From the NCBI RefSeq assembly GCF_900100735.1, contig NZ_FNCJ01000013.1:186001-250000 (forward strand): a DNA stretch of 64,000 nt, given 5' to 3'. The position numbers and the translations under genes are program-made. Below the pieces are notes generated by a model, which was not told the DNA's origin, made no database searches, and worked only from the letters and a program-made list of their open reading frames with translations. Source of the stretch: Paraburkholderia phenazinium (lineage in GTDB: Bacteria > Pseudomonadota > Gammaproteobacteria > Burkholderiales > Burkholderiaceae). This document shows, piece after piece, positions 31,070 to 39,268 of the stretch (position 1 is its first letter; every line of letters begins with the position of its first letter).

Positions 31070-32302
31070 CTAAACGCGTGCAAAAAATAGCGTGACGTCA
31101 TCGCGACGTGCCTGTGCGCCCTGCCAGTCGGCGAACGCGCCCTGCAGGCCATCGCGGATGACGGATAACGGCTGCGCTCGCCGTTCGAAAATGAGATCGA
31201 GAGCGCGACGCTTGCCAAAAGCAATTTTTCGTGGCCCGCCTATCTGATCGATTAGCCCGTCTGTCGAGACGAACAAGAGGCTATCCGGCGCAAGCGCGAC
31301 CGTGTTCAGCGCCCACGCATAGTCCGCCTGGCTGTCCACATACCCGACGCCCATGCGTTCGCCTGAAATGCTGTCGAAGTGAACGGCATCCGGCCGCAAA
31401 ACATGAAGCGCGATGCGTGCACCGGAGAAATAAAGCTGCCGCTGCGCTGCGTCGAACCAGAAGAAGGCAGCGTCGAGACCGTCGTTCGATTTCGGCGACT
31501 CGCCTTTGCCATGCACCTGGCCCAGCAAGCCCTTGACGTTGCGATTGACCGCGGCCAGCAGGGCGGCCGGGTCGCGCGGCCCGATTCGTTCGAGCGCCTG
31601 CGACAGCGAAGCCGATGCCAGCAGCGTCATGAAGGCCCCAGGCACGCCATGACCCGTACAGTCGGCTACCGCGCCAAACCATCCGTCGTGAAACGAAGCG
31701 AAGTGATAAAAGTCGCCACCCACCACATCACGCGGCTCCCATACCAGCACGGCATCCGTCAACATGGACGACAGCGCGTCACGCGACGCGCGCAGCATGG
31801 CTTGCTGGATCACGCTCGCATATTCGATGCTCTGCATGATTTGACGGTTCTTTTCCGCCTGCACTTCAGCCACGGCACCCAATAGCTGAAAGCCGCTGGC
31901 AAGTCCGACGAAGCGGCCGTGCCGCGTCACGATAAAGCCGTCGGACAGCGCCTTGTTACCCGCCTCGACCGTTTTGAACGTGAGCGCCTCGATGCTCATG
32001 TCCGCGTCGACGATGAGCGGCTCCTTGTCCATGAACGCGATACAGCTTTTCTTGTCGTAGAGCTCCCGGTGAAATGGCTTGCTCATTTGCGACAGGAAAA
32101 TATCGCGGTTGATCAGTCCGATGGGGCGGCCGTCTTCCACCACGGCCAAGCTTCCCATGTCGCGCCGCGCATAGAAAATCTCCATTGCCAAAGAGTTGGA
32201 GTCGGCCGCATCGATGGTTGGGACTTCTTGACATAACTCGCCGGCACAACGCGGGCTTGCAGTGACTCCAGGGCGACGAAACTGCGCAAGCGCGGGATGC
32301 AT
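31070..32302 (-). CDS. siaA: CBS-domain PP2C/SpoIIE phosphatase, SiaA-like
   Basis: The 410-aa protein has two CBS-like units in the N-terminal 160 residues (GSLAVVEDGRPIGLINRDIF and DGFIVTRHGRFVGLASGF). A short helical linker and a SpoIIE/PP2C domain follow, with metal-binding motifs DVVGGDFYHF and DCTGHGVPGAFMT. It should dephosphorylate SiaC. SiaA of P. aeruginosa is a longer membrane protein with a periplasmic sensor and HAMP domain; this one has no membrane helix, so its input is probably an intracellular ligand such as a nucleotide. Starts at 32302 (ATG, GGGTGG upstream) and 32335 (GTG) are both possible. Confidence 0.8.
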   Translation of the reverse strand: MHPALAQFRRPGVTASPRCAGELCQEVPTIDAADSNSLAMEIFYARRDMGSLAVVEDGRPIGLINRDIFLSQMSKPFHRELYDKKSCIAFMDKEPLIVDADMSIEALTFKTVEAGNKALSDGFIVTRHGRFVGLASGFQLLGAVAEVQAEKNRQIMQSIEYASVIQQAMLRASRDALSSMLTDAVLVWEPRDVVGGDFYHFASFHDGWFGAVADCTGHGVPGAFMTLLASASLSQALERIGPRDPAALLAAVNRNVKGLLGQVHGKGESPKSNDGLDAAFFWFDAAQRQLYFSGARIALHVLRPDAVHFDSISGERMGVGYVDSQADYAWALNTVALAPDSLLFVSTDGLIDQIGGPRKIAFGKRRALDLIFERRAQPLSVIRDGLQGAFADWQGAQARRDDVTLFFARV

Positions 32303-32469
32303 TTCGAGACCACCCGTTGAACAAGAAATCAGCACGCTAATGCGTCGATATGTCAGTTTCGTTACGCCGGGTAATTAAAGAAAGCCTCCTCAAAAGGCAA
32401 GCGGGACGTGGCCGCACCGGAAGGCACGTCGCAAACGTTTTCCTCTTGCTTCTAGCTTTATTTGCTGGT

Positions 32470-32733
32470 CTAAGCTCGTGTTGCGTCTCTACGACTGCCG
32501 CGCGGCGTAGTGATGCGATTTCGCGCGAGCTCATCCCTGAGATGGCGCGCAAGCTCCGTCATTGCGGGGGTGCCATGTCCACGTGGCAAATACAGATTGA
32601 TCGCGAAGCAAGGGAGTTGGGGAAGACCGGCATCGGGCGGCAAGATATCGAGGTCGGCGGGCACGGCGGACGCAAGCGATACGGTCGTCCTGGGCCTGCA
32701 AGACGACATCAGCCCGGTTGCGCTCTTCCGCAT
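32470..32733 (-). pseudogene. Possible LysR effector-domain C-terminal fragment
   Basis: The 87-codon frame contains LPQLPCFAINLYLPRGHG followed by TPAMTELARHLRDELA. This reads like the last strands and helix of a LysR-type effector domain, with no DNA-binding part. It sits 29 bases from the TonB receptor stop, co-directional. The match is by eye to a variable region, so it could also be chance. A plus-strand frame over the same bases has a hydrophobic stretch but no other support. Confidence 0.35.
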
Positions 32734-32761
32734 AGGCCACCCGAAGGTGGCCTAAACAGCT

Positions 32762-34924
32762 TCAGAACGAGAACGTTGTATTGAGCATTACCAGCCGCGC
32801 CTCGCCGACCGCAATGGTCAGATTGCTGTTGCTCGACGGGTAGTAGGTCTTGTCGAAGACATTCTTCACGTTGAGTTGCACGCGTGTCGGAATCTGGCCC
32901 AGCTTCGTTTCATAGGCGGCGAACAGATCCGCGACAAGGTAACCCGGCAGCGTAAAGCTGTTTGCTGTATCGCCGGGGCGCGCGCCGACGAGCCGCGCGC
33001 CTCCGCCGAAACGCCATTGCCCAGGCAGATACGGCAGCATCGTGTCGTACACGGCAAACACGCTGCCAGTGTGACGCGCGGCATTGACAAGAGGCGTGTC
33101 GCTGTCGCGGTCTTCGGCATTCGTATAGGCATAACTCGCAATCATGCTGATGTGCCGTGTGAGCCGGCCGGCGACATCGAGCTCGACGCCGCGCGAACGT
33201 GCGCTACCGATTGTCGACGTCGTATCGCCGACGGTGACCGCGACGTTCTGCTTGTCGATCTGATAGATCGCGAGCGTGCCCGTAATGCCCGGTTTCGCTT
33301 CGAACTTCAAGCCGGCTTCATAGACCCGGCCACGCTCCGGCGCGAGCGGCGCGCTCACCTGCGTCGCGACATTCGGCACGAACGACTTGCTGAAGTTCGC
33401 ATAGGCGGACAACGCGGGCGTCAGCTTGTACACGAGCCCGAATTGCGGCAACCACACTTGCCCGTGTGAATGATCGGAGACGACGAACGGCCGCCCGATA
33501 CCGGACAACTGTTGCCAGTTTTCCCAACGCACGCCGCCCACGGCAATCAGGCGCTCGGTCAGGTGTACGGTGTCCTGTGTAATCAGCGAGTACGAATGGA
33601 CCTTCGACAGGCTGTCGCTTTGCTTGGCGCTCGGTGTGCCGCCTGCCGCAAGCGTCCCATAGACCGGGTCGTACAGGTCGAATCCGGATACTGCCTTGCC
33701 GCGGATCGTGTCGCCGCGGAAGGAGCGCTGGCGCTCGTACTCGCCGCCGACATAGACTTCGTGGCGCATGCCTGCGAGGTTTAGATCCCCTACGGCGCCG
33801 AGCGCGGCGATCTCGTCGGAATCGTTGCGGCCAAGATTCGCATCCGACGAGCGGCTCATGATGCCGGTCTTGCTGTTGAACGCGGTCGCACGGGTCAGAT
33901 ATTGATCGTAACGATCGCGGGCCCAACCATAGGTGGCACGCATACGCCACTCATCGGAGAACCGGTGCTCGATCCTGGCCCGTAGCACCTCCTGTTCCCC
34001 AGAGCTCTGAGCCCACGCCTCTTCGTAACGGGTGTAGCGCAACGCGTCGTCCAGATGACCGTTCACGAGCACGGTGCCGCGATCGAATGGCGTCGTGTAG
34101 TCGACGTACTGGTAGCTCAAGTCGACCGACGTGTTGGCATCGTGCCACGACAGCGACGGTGCGATCAGCGCGTCGCGTTGACGTCCGAAGCCGCGCCAGT
34201 TGCGCGCCGTGTTGTATTCACCGGTCAGCCGGAAGGCCAGCGTGCCGCCAGCCACCTGGCCGGGCTGCCCGATCGGGCCAGTGAGGTCGAAGCCGGTGCC
34301 ACTGCCCCGGTGGCTGGTGTACGTCGCCGAAACCGAGCCCTGCAGCGTGTCCTCCGGTTTGCGCGTGATCAGGTTGATCACGCCTCCGGGTTCCTGAATC
34401 CCGTACAGCAGTGAAGCCGGGCCCTTCAGCACCTCGACACGATCGATCGTCGCCAGATAGTTATGCAGGATCGGCGAACGGATGCCGTCGACCAGAATCG
34501 AGCCGTCGTTGTTCGAACCGAAGCCGCGCTTGATGAACGCGTCGCGGGTTCCGCCAAGCGTGTTGGTCTGGGTGATGCCACTGACGTTACCGAGGACGTC
34601 ATCGAGGCTTTGCGCCTGCTGGTCCTGCATCACACTCGAACTGACTACCGCGACCGACTGCGGAATCTCGCTGATTTTGCGCTCGCCGCCGCTGGATGTT
34701 TCGCTGGTAAGCGGGCGATAACCGACTGTGGGTTCCGAGACCGACGACGAACGCACGGAGACCGCTGGCAGATCTTTCGAGACGACCGATTGATCGCTGC
34801 CTGCATCGGGAGAGGCGGCAATCGCGGAATGGGCTGTAGCGGAGTACATCAGAAAGGCAGTGTGCAGGCCAATGCCGAAACGGCAGCGACGAACTTGGCG
34901 CGCGGAGGTTCGCAGAAAACGCAT
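32762..34924 (-). CDS. TonB-dependent siderophore receptor
   Basis: The 720-aa outer-membrane receptor has a signal region (about residues 1-38), a plug domain (SEIPQSVAVVSSSVMQDQQ, then FIKRGFGSNNDGSILVDG, VEVLKGPASLLYG, GGVINLITRKP) and a 22-strand barrel that ends in the required C-terminal Phe (NTTFSF). It belongs to the FhuA/FpvA-like ferric-siderophore subgroup. A Fur box lies 92 bases upstream of the start. No siderophore synthesis genes are adjacent, so it may take up a foreign siderophore. Confidence 0.92.
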   Translation of the reverse strand: MRFLRTSARQVRRCRFGIGLHTAFLMYSATAHSAIAASPDAGSDQSVVSKDLPAVSVRSSSVSEPTVGYRPLTSETSSGGERKISEIPQSVAVVSSSVMQDQQAQSLDDVLGNVSGITQTNTLGGTRDAFIKRGFGSNNDGSILVDGIRSPILHNYLATIDRVEVLKGPASLLYGIQEPGGVINLITRKPEDTLQGSVSATYTSHRGSGTGFDLTGPIGQPGQVAGGTLAFRLTGEYNTARNWRGFGRQRDALIAPSLSWHDANTSVDLSYQYVDYTTPFDRGTVLVNGHLDDALRYTRYEEAWAQSSGEQEVLRARIEHRFSDEWRMRATYGWARDRYDQYLTRATAFNSKTGIMSRSSDANLGRNDSDEIAALGAVGDLNLAGMRHEVYVGGEYERQRSFRGDTIRGKAVSGFDLYDPVYGTLAAGGTPSAKQSDSLSKVHSYSLITQDTVHLTERLIAVGGVRWENWQQLSGIGRPFVVSDHSHGQVWLPQFGLVYKLTPALSAYANFSKSFVPNVATQVSAPLAPERGRVYEAGLKFEAKPGITGTLAIYQIDKQNVAVTVGDTTSTIGSARSRGVELDVAGRLTRHISMIASYAYTNAEDRDSDTPLVNAARHTGSVFAVYDTMLPYLPGQWRFGGGARLVGARPGDTANSFTLPGYLVADLFAAYETKLGQIPTRVQLNVKNVFDKTYYPSSNSNLTIAVGEARLVMLNTTFSF

Positions 34925-35015
34925 GTGTCAGGAAACGGCGCGCCGACCCGCGCGTGAACGCAGCAAGGTAGTTGTAGCGACGTGTAATGGTTACGAAAGA
35001 GTCGGCGATGTTAAT

Positions 35016-35034
35016 GCAAATGGGAATCGTTATC
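35016..35034 (-). promoter_or_regulatory. Fur box upstream of the TonB receptor
   Basis: GCAAATGGGAATCGTTATC matches 14 of 19 positions of the consensus GATAATGATAATCATTATC. It is placed 92 bases before the receptor start, where Fur-Fe(II) would block transcription when iron is sufficient. Confidence 0.7.
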
Positions 35035-35209
35035 AACAAAGATCGGAAATACGGGGACGGGAGCCGTGGCAGAGATGTGAAGCCGTGACTGTAGGCTTGC
35101 CTCACGGCAGTGCAACCTTATTCATGGAGAGATCCGGCCATGACGCCCGCACAAACTCGCTCCTGATCGGGCGATGCGTGGCCGAACCTCTGGGCGAAGC
35201 TTCTTCAGC

Positions 35210-36292
35210 TCAGCCAATGGGCCAGTTCAATATCACCAGACTGTCGTTGAAGCTATCATCGCCGCCGTCTTCTGAGGCCAGCAAACCGAAGTACGCCTTC
35301 TGGAAAATATCGACCTGGCGGGAGCCAAGCTTCGACTTCTTCCCGTTCGCTTCCACGATGACCTGCACCTTGCCGTTACCTGAATCGAGAATTTGCGTCT
35401 GGAGATTTTTATCCTCAAGACCCACTCCTTTGAACGTAGCCTTGGGGGTAGTCTCACCGTTCACGAAAACATAGACGGTTTGTTCCGCCGACGAATTCAC
35501 AAGCGTGGTGACGCCAAACTTGATGTGGGGAGGAAGATTGAACCAGCCGTCGCCCTCGCCACCCGTGGTTCCGCCACCGGGGTTCCCACCTCCAGTGGTT
35601 CCACCGCCCGGGGTCCCGCCACCTGTGGTGCCGCCACCTGTGGTGCCGCCACCTGTGGTTCCACCGCCTGTGGTCCCACCACCCGAGCCGGCAGACACCG
35701 ATTTCGCGATGTTCCACCAGAACGTTATCGGCGTCGCCTGTGTAAATGGCTCTGTGCCGACCATATTCTTGAACGGCTCGGTCTGCCCTGCCTCATGGGC
35801 GACGTACAGATTTCTGGACAAGGACGTGTTCGTCAGCGAGATGTAACTGCCGTCGCCATATTCGAAGGTACTTTTGAGTTCACCGTCGGCAGTAACGCTA
35901 CCGTCAGGGTTGCGTTTGATCTTGGTGACGACGCCGATTAGCCACGTGGCCAGAGTCAGATTGCCGGGATCTTTGTCTGCCATGACATATTTATGATCGA
36001 CCTTATTGACCGCAAGAAAGCGCTGCGCGCCAGCATCGTCAGTGATCTTGATATTTATACTGTCGCCGCTAGACACGGGGTCGCCAGCTTTTTTCTTCGA
36101 CCCCGGGCCGGGAACGATTTTCCAGATGTAGTCAACCGCAGAGTTCTTTCCGGGTACTGCAATCTCAGTCCACAGTGTCGGCTGACTTGCAGGATTTTGC
36201 ACACCCTTCCAGATCAGTGACAGGAAGGAAGAACCGTCATTTTCACAGTTCCTGAAAACGAGATTTTCACCGTATCTAACTATGTCGCCCAT
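35210..36292 (-). CDS. LecB-type lectin fused to an unknown N-terminal domain
   Basis: The 360-aa protein has three parts. Residues 1-195 are a beta-rich domain of no recognised family, with DSINIKITDDAGAQRFLAV and TFWWNIAKS suggesting a trefoil-like fold. Residues 197-240 are a Gly/Thr/Pro linker of GGGTT-type repeats. The last 115 residues are a LecB (PA-IIL) lectin with FGVTTLVNSSAEQTV and the C-terminal NWPIG. The calcium loop is SEDGGDDSFND, where LecB has Asp at position 101 and this protein has Ser. The ATG at 36292 (MGDIVRYG) has GGGGTG upstream. No signal peptide is seen, as is usual in this family. Confidence 0.82.
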   Translation of the reverse strand: MGDIVRYGENLVFRNCENDGSSFLSLIWKGVQNPASQPTLWTEIAVPGKNSAVDYIWKIVPGPGSKKKAGDPVSSGDSINIKITDDAGAQRFLAVNKVDHKYVMADKDPGNLTLATWLIGVVTKIKRNPDGSVTADGELKSTFEYGDGSYISLTNTSLSRNLYVAHEAGQTEPFKNMVGTEPFTQATPITFWWNIAKSVSAGSGGGTTGGGTTGGGTTGGGTTGGGTPGGGTTGGGNPGGGTTGGEGDGWFNLPPHIKFGVTTLVNSSAEQTVYVFVNGETTPKATFKGVGLEDKNLQTQILDSGNGKVQVIVEANGKKSKLGSRQVDIFQKAYFGLLASEDGGDDSFNDSLVILNWPIG

Positions 36293-36667
36293 ATCGCACC
36301 CCAGTTGGTTCAATGGTTACAAGACACGGGAAATCTGCCGGAATCGGCTCCCGCACGCTGCACGGTGCTGTCGGATTGATGAGAATTCAAGATTTCTCGT
36401 TCGCACTCGACAGCTGAAAAACTTAAGAAATCGATTGCGACGGCAAGTCGTCTGCTTTTTTTAATTAAGAAGGCGAAATTCTGATGCATCAGCAGAACAA
36501 GTAATCCACTTAAAAATAGACGGTGTGAATGGAGCGGCTACCGGTTCGTGTCAAATCAGCGACCAAGCAGCAGCTCCATCGCCCCGTATCTGGATGTTCT
36601 CAAAAGAATGCTTGTTGCCAGCATGGCGAGCCACTTTTAGGCTCTACCCCTTCAATACTTTTAATTT
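36293..36667. other. 375-base intergenic region between the lectin genes
   Basis: This is AT-rich DNA with no reading frame of note. It must carry the promoter of the fusion lectin. I looked for a LuxR-type dyad, because lectins of this family are often quorum-controlled, and saw none. Confidence 0.5.
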
Positions 36668-37009
36668 TTATCCCAACGGCCAGTTAAGCACGACGATGCT
36701 GTCGTTATAATCGTAATCCGAGCCATCCTCGCTCCCGATCACTATGACGTTCAGATTTTTTTCCGAGATCGTGTTGGCCAATAGTTCGGATGGCTTCCCG
36801 CCGGCCTCAACTTTTACCCGGACTTCACCTCTGCCAGAGTGGATTACTTGAGTCCCTAGATTTTTGTCTTTGATACCAGATCCATCAAAAGTTGCTCTGA
36901 CCTCTCCATCAACCAGCACCTTGACCGTCTGTGCTAGCGCCGAATTAACCAATACAGTCGCGCCAAATTCAATCCCGGCGGGAATCCTGAATACTCCATC
37001 ATCAGCCAT
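36668..37009 (-). CDS. LecB/PA-IIL-family calcium-dependent lectin
   Basis: The 113-aa single-domain lectin has nearly the length of LecB (114-115 aa). All calcium ligands are present: Asn in VLVNSA, the loop SEDGSDYDYND (equivalents of Glu95, Asp96, Asp99, Asp101, Asn103, Asp104) and the C-terminal Gly of NWPLG. The sugar-specificity triplet reads Ser-Ala-Leu where LecB has Ser-Ser-Gly, so its preference among fucose and mannose may differ. GGAG lies before the ATG. Confidence 0.92.
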   Translation of the reverse strand: MADDGVFRIPAGIEFGATVLVNSALAQTVKVLVDGEVRATFDGSGIKDKNLGTQVIHSGRGEVRVKVEAGGKPSELLANTISEKNLNVIVIGSEDGSDYDYNDSIVVLNWPLG

Positions 37010-37328
37010 AGTTTATCTCCAAGATTTCATAAATAGAAATTGACGTGCGAGGTTATTTGTCGCAAGAATATTGACTTATGCGAATCGCCACGATATTTAT
37101 CATGGAAAAAATAATTTACTTATGCAAAATCCCTCAACCGACCGTTCAGCAATGTTTCTTGTCGGACGGTGAATCAAGCCTATACATCCGTTGCCATTGT
37201 GGTTAGCGTTTGGCTGAATGCGCCATCGTATTGGCTGATATGGCAAAAATCGATTTCGATGTATGCGGCGCGGTATTGTTTCTGACGAAATTGAAAGACA
37301 GTGCTTAGGTTCAATGAGTTGGCCATGG

Positions 37329-37368
37329 GAGGGTTTTCCCGGTTCAGGCATGAGCCGGGAAAACCCTC
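37329..37368. repeat. Long perfect inverted repeat (hairpin)
   Basis: GAGGGTTTTCCCGG and CCGGGAAAACCCTC are exact complements of 14 bases; with one G-T pair the stem extends to 20 bases around a GGCA loop. It abuts the integrase remnant. No T-tract follows, so a terminator role is doubtful; it may be a repeat-element or recombination scar. Confidence 0.8.
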
Positions 37369-37550
37369 GAATCGGCCCTCTCCTCGCAGTGTTTTTTCGC
37401 GGGATAGCCGACCGTCACGGTCGTCGCATCGACCGTGTATTGGCCACGGTCGATCTCGACTCCCTTCTCCCGCGCCCACGCTTCGGCCGCGCCCTTGGTC
37501 CTGAACGTTTTTGCTATACTCTGCCCTCGCTGGTTTGCCCGGGCTCGCTA
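37352..37550 (-). pseudogene. Remnant of a phage-type tyrosine integrase (N-terminal part)
   Basis: The minus-strand frame between stops at about 37550 and 37352 reads RGQSIAKTFRTKGAAEAWAR and then EKGVEIDRGQY. This is the characteristic N-terminal arm-binding/core-entry segment of many tyrosine integrases. There is no start codon, no catalytic domain, and unrelated sequence after GQY. It lies 250 bases from tRNA-Arg, on the opposite side from the current integrase, and is probably a relic of a previous element. Confidence 0.6.
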
Positions 37551-37799
37551 GCGAGACTGCCTACTGGCAGGGTTCGAGCCGTAGGTTTGCCAGTCTCAGA
37601 GACTGGATCAGCGCCAGATCAGTTGGAGCTGCCACAGAGCCAGTCTGTAGCAAATGTGCAGCAGAAACGGCTGTAAACTAGGGTTGACAAGGTGTCACGG
37701 CGCTTCACTTAGGACGAAGCAAAAAAGCCGGAAACGCCCACGGGATAAGGCGGAAGCCAATAGCAGCAAGGCTCCAATCCACCCCGTTAAAACTATCCT

Positions 37800-37874
37800 C
37801 TCCCCGTAGTTCAATGGATAGAACAAGTGCCTCCTAAGCGCTAGATACAGGTTCGATTCCTGTCGGGGGGACCA
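37800..37874 (+). tRNA. tRNA-Arg (anticodon CCT)
   Basis: The 75-base cloverleaf has acceptor CTCCCCG/CGGGGGG, D-arm GTTC/GAAC and anticodon stem AGTGC/GCGCT. The anticodon loop is CTCCTAA, giving anticodon CCT (codon AGG). The T-arm is ACAGG-TTCGATT-CCTGT, with an encoded CCA. Its 3' end is the integration site of the downstream element. Confidence 0.93.
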
Positions 37875-37875
37875 A
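37859..37875 (+). other. attL core (tRNA 3' end)
   Basis: CCTGTCGGGGGGACCAA, the T-stem and acceptor end of tRNA-Arg, is the left copy of the repeat found again at the right end of the element with two one-base differences. Confidence 0.75.
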
Positions 37876-37985
37876 TCAGCTTCCCAGCATCTTCCACGTT
37901 TGCCAAGAAAGCCCCGTCTAGCCCTGTGCAGCGGGGCTTTTTGCTGCCATCATTGCCCAAGCTTACCCAATAGAAGCAATCTAAC

Positions 37986-38035
37986 TTGGGGGCATCGTTG
38001 GGGAAATGCCCCAACGCCCCCAAACGCGATGCCCC
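37986..38035. promoter_or_regulatory. Candidate arm-type integrase binding sites, left end
   Basis: GGGGCATCGTTGGGG (37989-38003) is followed by inverted copies of the same words (GCCCCAACGCCCCC at 38008-38021, GATGCCCC at 38028-38035), just before the integrase start. The identical 15-mer occurs near the other end of the element, where integrase arm sites are expected. The cluster may also let integrase repress its own promoter. Confidence 0.6.
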
Positions 38036-38041
38036 AAAACC

Positions 38042-39268
38042 ATGCCCAAGCGTGCAGATCCATTGACCGACATGCAGGTCCGCAAGGCCAAGCCGACGGA
38101 AAAGTCATACCGTCTTGCCGACGGCAAGGGCCTTTATCTCGAGGTCATGCCAAATGGCTCGCGGTACTGGCGGATGAAGTACCGCTTCGATGACAAGGAA
38201 AAGCGAGCTGCCTTTGGTGTGTACCCCGAGGTGTCGCTCGCCGAAGCCCGCGAGCTGTGTATCGCCGCGCGCAAACTGCTCGCCGCCGGCATCGACCCGT
38301 CAGAGCAGAAGAAGGAAGTAAAGCGCGCTCGCGCGATCGAGGCGAACTCCTCGTTTGAAGCCGTCGCTCGAGAGTGGTTTGAAACCCAGAAAGGCGGATG
38401 GACTAAGGTCTACGCCGGCAAAGTGATCAATTCACTCGAAGTCGACGTCTTCCCGAGAGTCGGTGCCAAGCCGATCGGCGACATCGAGGCACCTCACATG
38501 CTCGAGATATTGCGAGCCGTCGAAGCCCGCGGTGTACGAGAGACGGCCAAACGTGTCCTACAGCGGTCCCGTGCGGTGTTTCAGTATGGAATCATGACCG
38601 GGCGGTGCTCACGCAACCCAGCCAGTGACATCGACGCCGAGACCGTACTAAAGAAGAACGCTGGCGTGCGGCACATGGCACGTGTGAAGCCGATGGAGAT
38701 ACCGCAGTTGATGCGCGATATTGCCGAGTACCAAGGCGACGTTGTGACGCGTCTAGCGCTCCGCTTCATGGCTTTGACGTTCGTTCGAACGACCGAAATG
38801 ATCAATGCCGAGTGGACCGAGATCGATGAAAAGGCGGCAGAGTGGCGCATTCCGGCCGAGCGAATGAAGATGCGCGATCCGCATATCGTGCCGCTGTCCA
38901 GCCAAGCTCTGGAAGTGCTTGCAGTGCTACGCGAGCTGAACGGCGCCGAGCAACACCTGTTTTACAGCATCCAAGGTCGGGGGCCCATCTCGAACAACAC
39001 CATGCTCTATGCGCTGTACCGCATGGGCTACAAGTCACGCATGACCGGCCATGGCTTCCGGGGGCTGGCCGCGACGGTTTTGCGCGAACTCGGTTACAGC
39101 CGCGACGTTGTCGACAGGCAACTCGCGCACGCCGAGCGCAATCAGGTCACGGCGGCCTATGTGCACGCCGAATACCTGCCGGAGCGCCGCAAGATGATGC
39201 AGCATTGGGCCGACTATCTTGATGCGGCCACCGCATCAAAACCACGCCTCGCGTTTCCCGCAGCGTAA
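38042..39268 (+). CDS. Tyrosine integrase, P4 type
   Basis: The 408-aa protein has an N-terminal arm-binding domain (PLTDMQVRKAKPTEKSYRLA, the DUF4102 type), a core-binding SAM-like domain (about 105-190) and a catalytic domain. Catalytic residues are visible as Arg in TFVRTTEMINAEW, HxxR in GHGFRG, His in LAHAERNQ and Tyr in YVHAEYLPERR. It catalyses site-specific insertion into the adjacent tRNA-Arg gene. I chose ATG 38042 (MPKRADPL); the frame is open upstream but runs through the arm-type repeats. Confidence 0.95.
   Translation: MPKRADPLTDMQVRKAKPTEKSYRLADGKGLYLEVMPNGSRYWRMKYRFDDKEKRAAFGVYPEVSLAEARELCIAARKLLAAGIDPSEQKKEVKRARAIEANSSFEAVAREWFETQKGGWTKVYAGKVINSLEVDVFPRVGAKPIGDIEAPHMLEILRAVEARGVRETAKRVLQRSRAVFQYGIMTGRCSRNPASDIDAETVLKKNAGVRHMARVKPMEIPQLMRDIAEYQGDVVTRLALRFMALTFVRTTEMINAEWTEIDEKAAEWRIPAERMKMRDPHIVPLSSQALEVLAVLRELNGAEQHLFYSIQGRGPISNNTMLYALYRMGYKSRMTGHGFRGLAATVLRELGYSRDVVDRQLAHAERNQVTAAYVHAEYLPERRKMMQHWADYLDAATASKPRLAFPAA

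Larger units (their letters stand above)
37010..37799. other. 790-base region between lectin gene and tRNA-Arg
   Basis: No intact gene is supported. From left to right it holds the LecB promoter region, a near-perfect 40-base hairpin (37329-37368), a fragment of a phage-type integrase reading frame on the minus strand (37352-37550), the palindrome CTCGCTAGCGAG (37544-37555) and the inverted repeat CCAGTCTCAGAGACTGG (37590-37606). The mixture suggests scars of earlier insertions next to the tRNA. Confidence 0.6.

Noticed and set aside
32350..32784. A 144-codon plus-strand frame with a hydrophobic, Cys-containing stretch like a lipoprotein signal
   Set aside because: The part after the hydrophobic stretch is antisense to a more protein-like minus-strand frame (possible LysR fragment) and becomes Arg/Pro-rich. 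No ribosome-binding site is seen.
34463..34957. A plus-strand frame opposite the TonB receptor start
   Set aside because: It is antisense to a conserved plug domain and has no signals for translation.
35505..35846. A Pro/Val-rich plus-strand frame that looks like a repeat protein
   Set aside because: It is the complement of the GGGTT linker in the fusion lectin gene.
37010..37350. A LuxR/quorum-type dyad before the lectin gene
   Set aside because: I searched by eye for a 20-bp dyad and found only short, weak symmetries.
37263..37676. A 137-codon plus-strand frame before tRNA-Arg
   Set aside because: It runs through a long hairpin and antisense to the integrase remnant; it is not protein-like.
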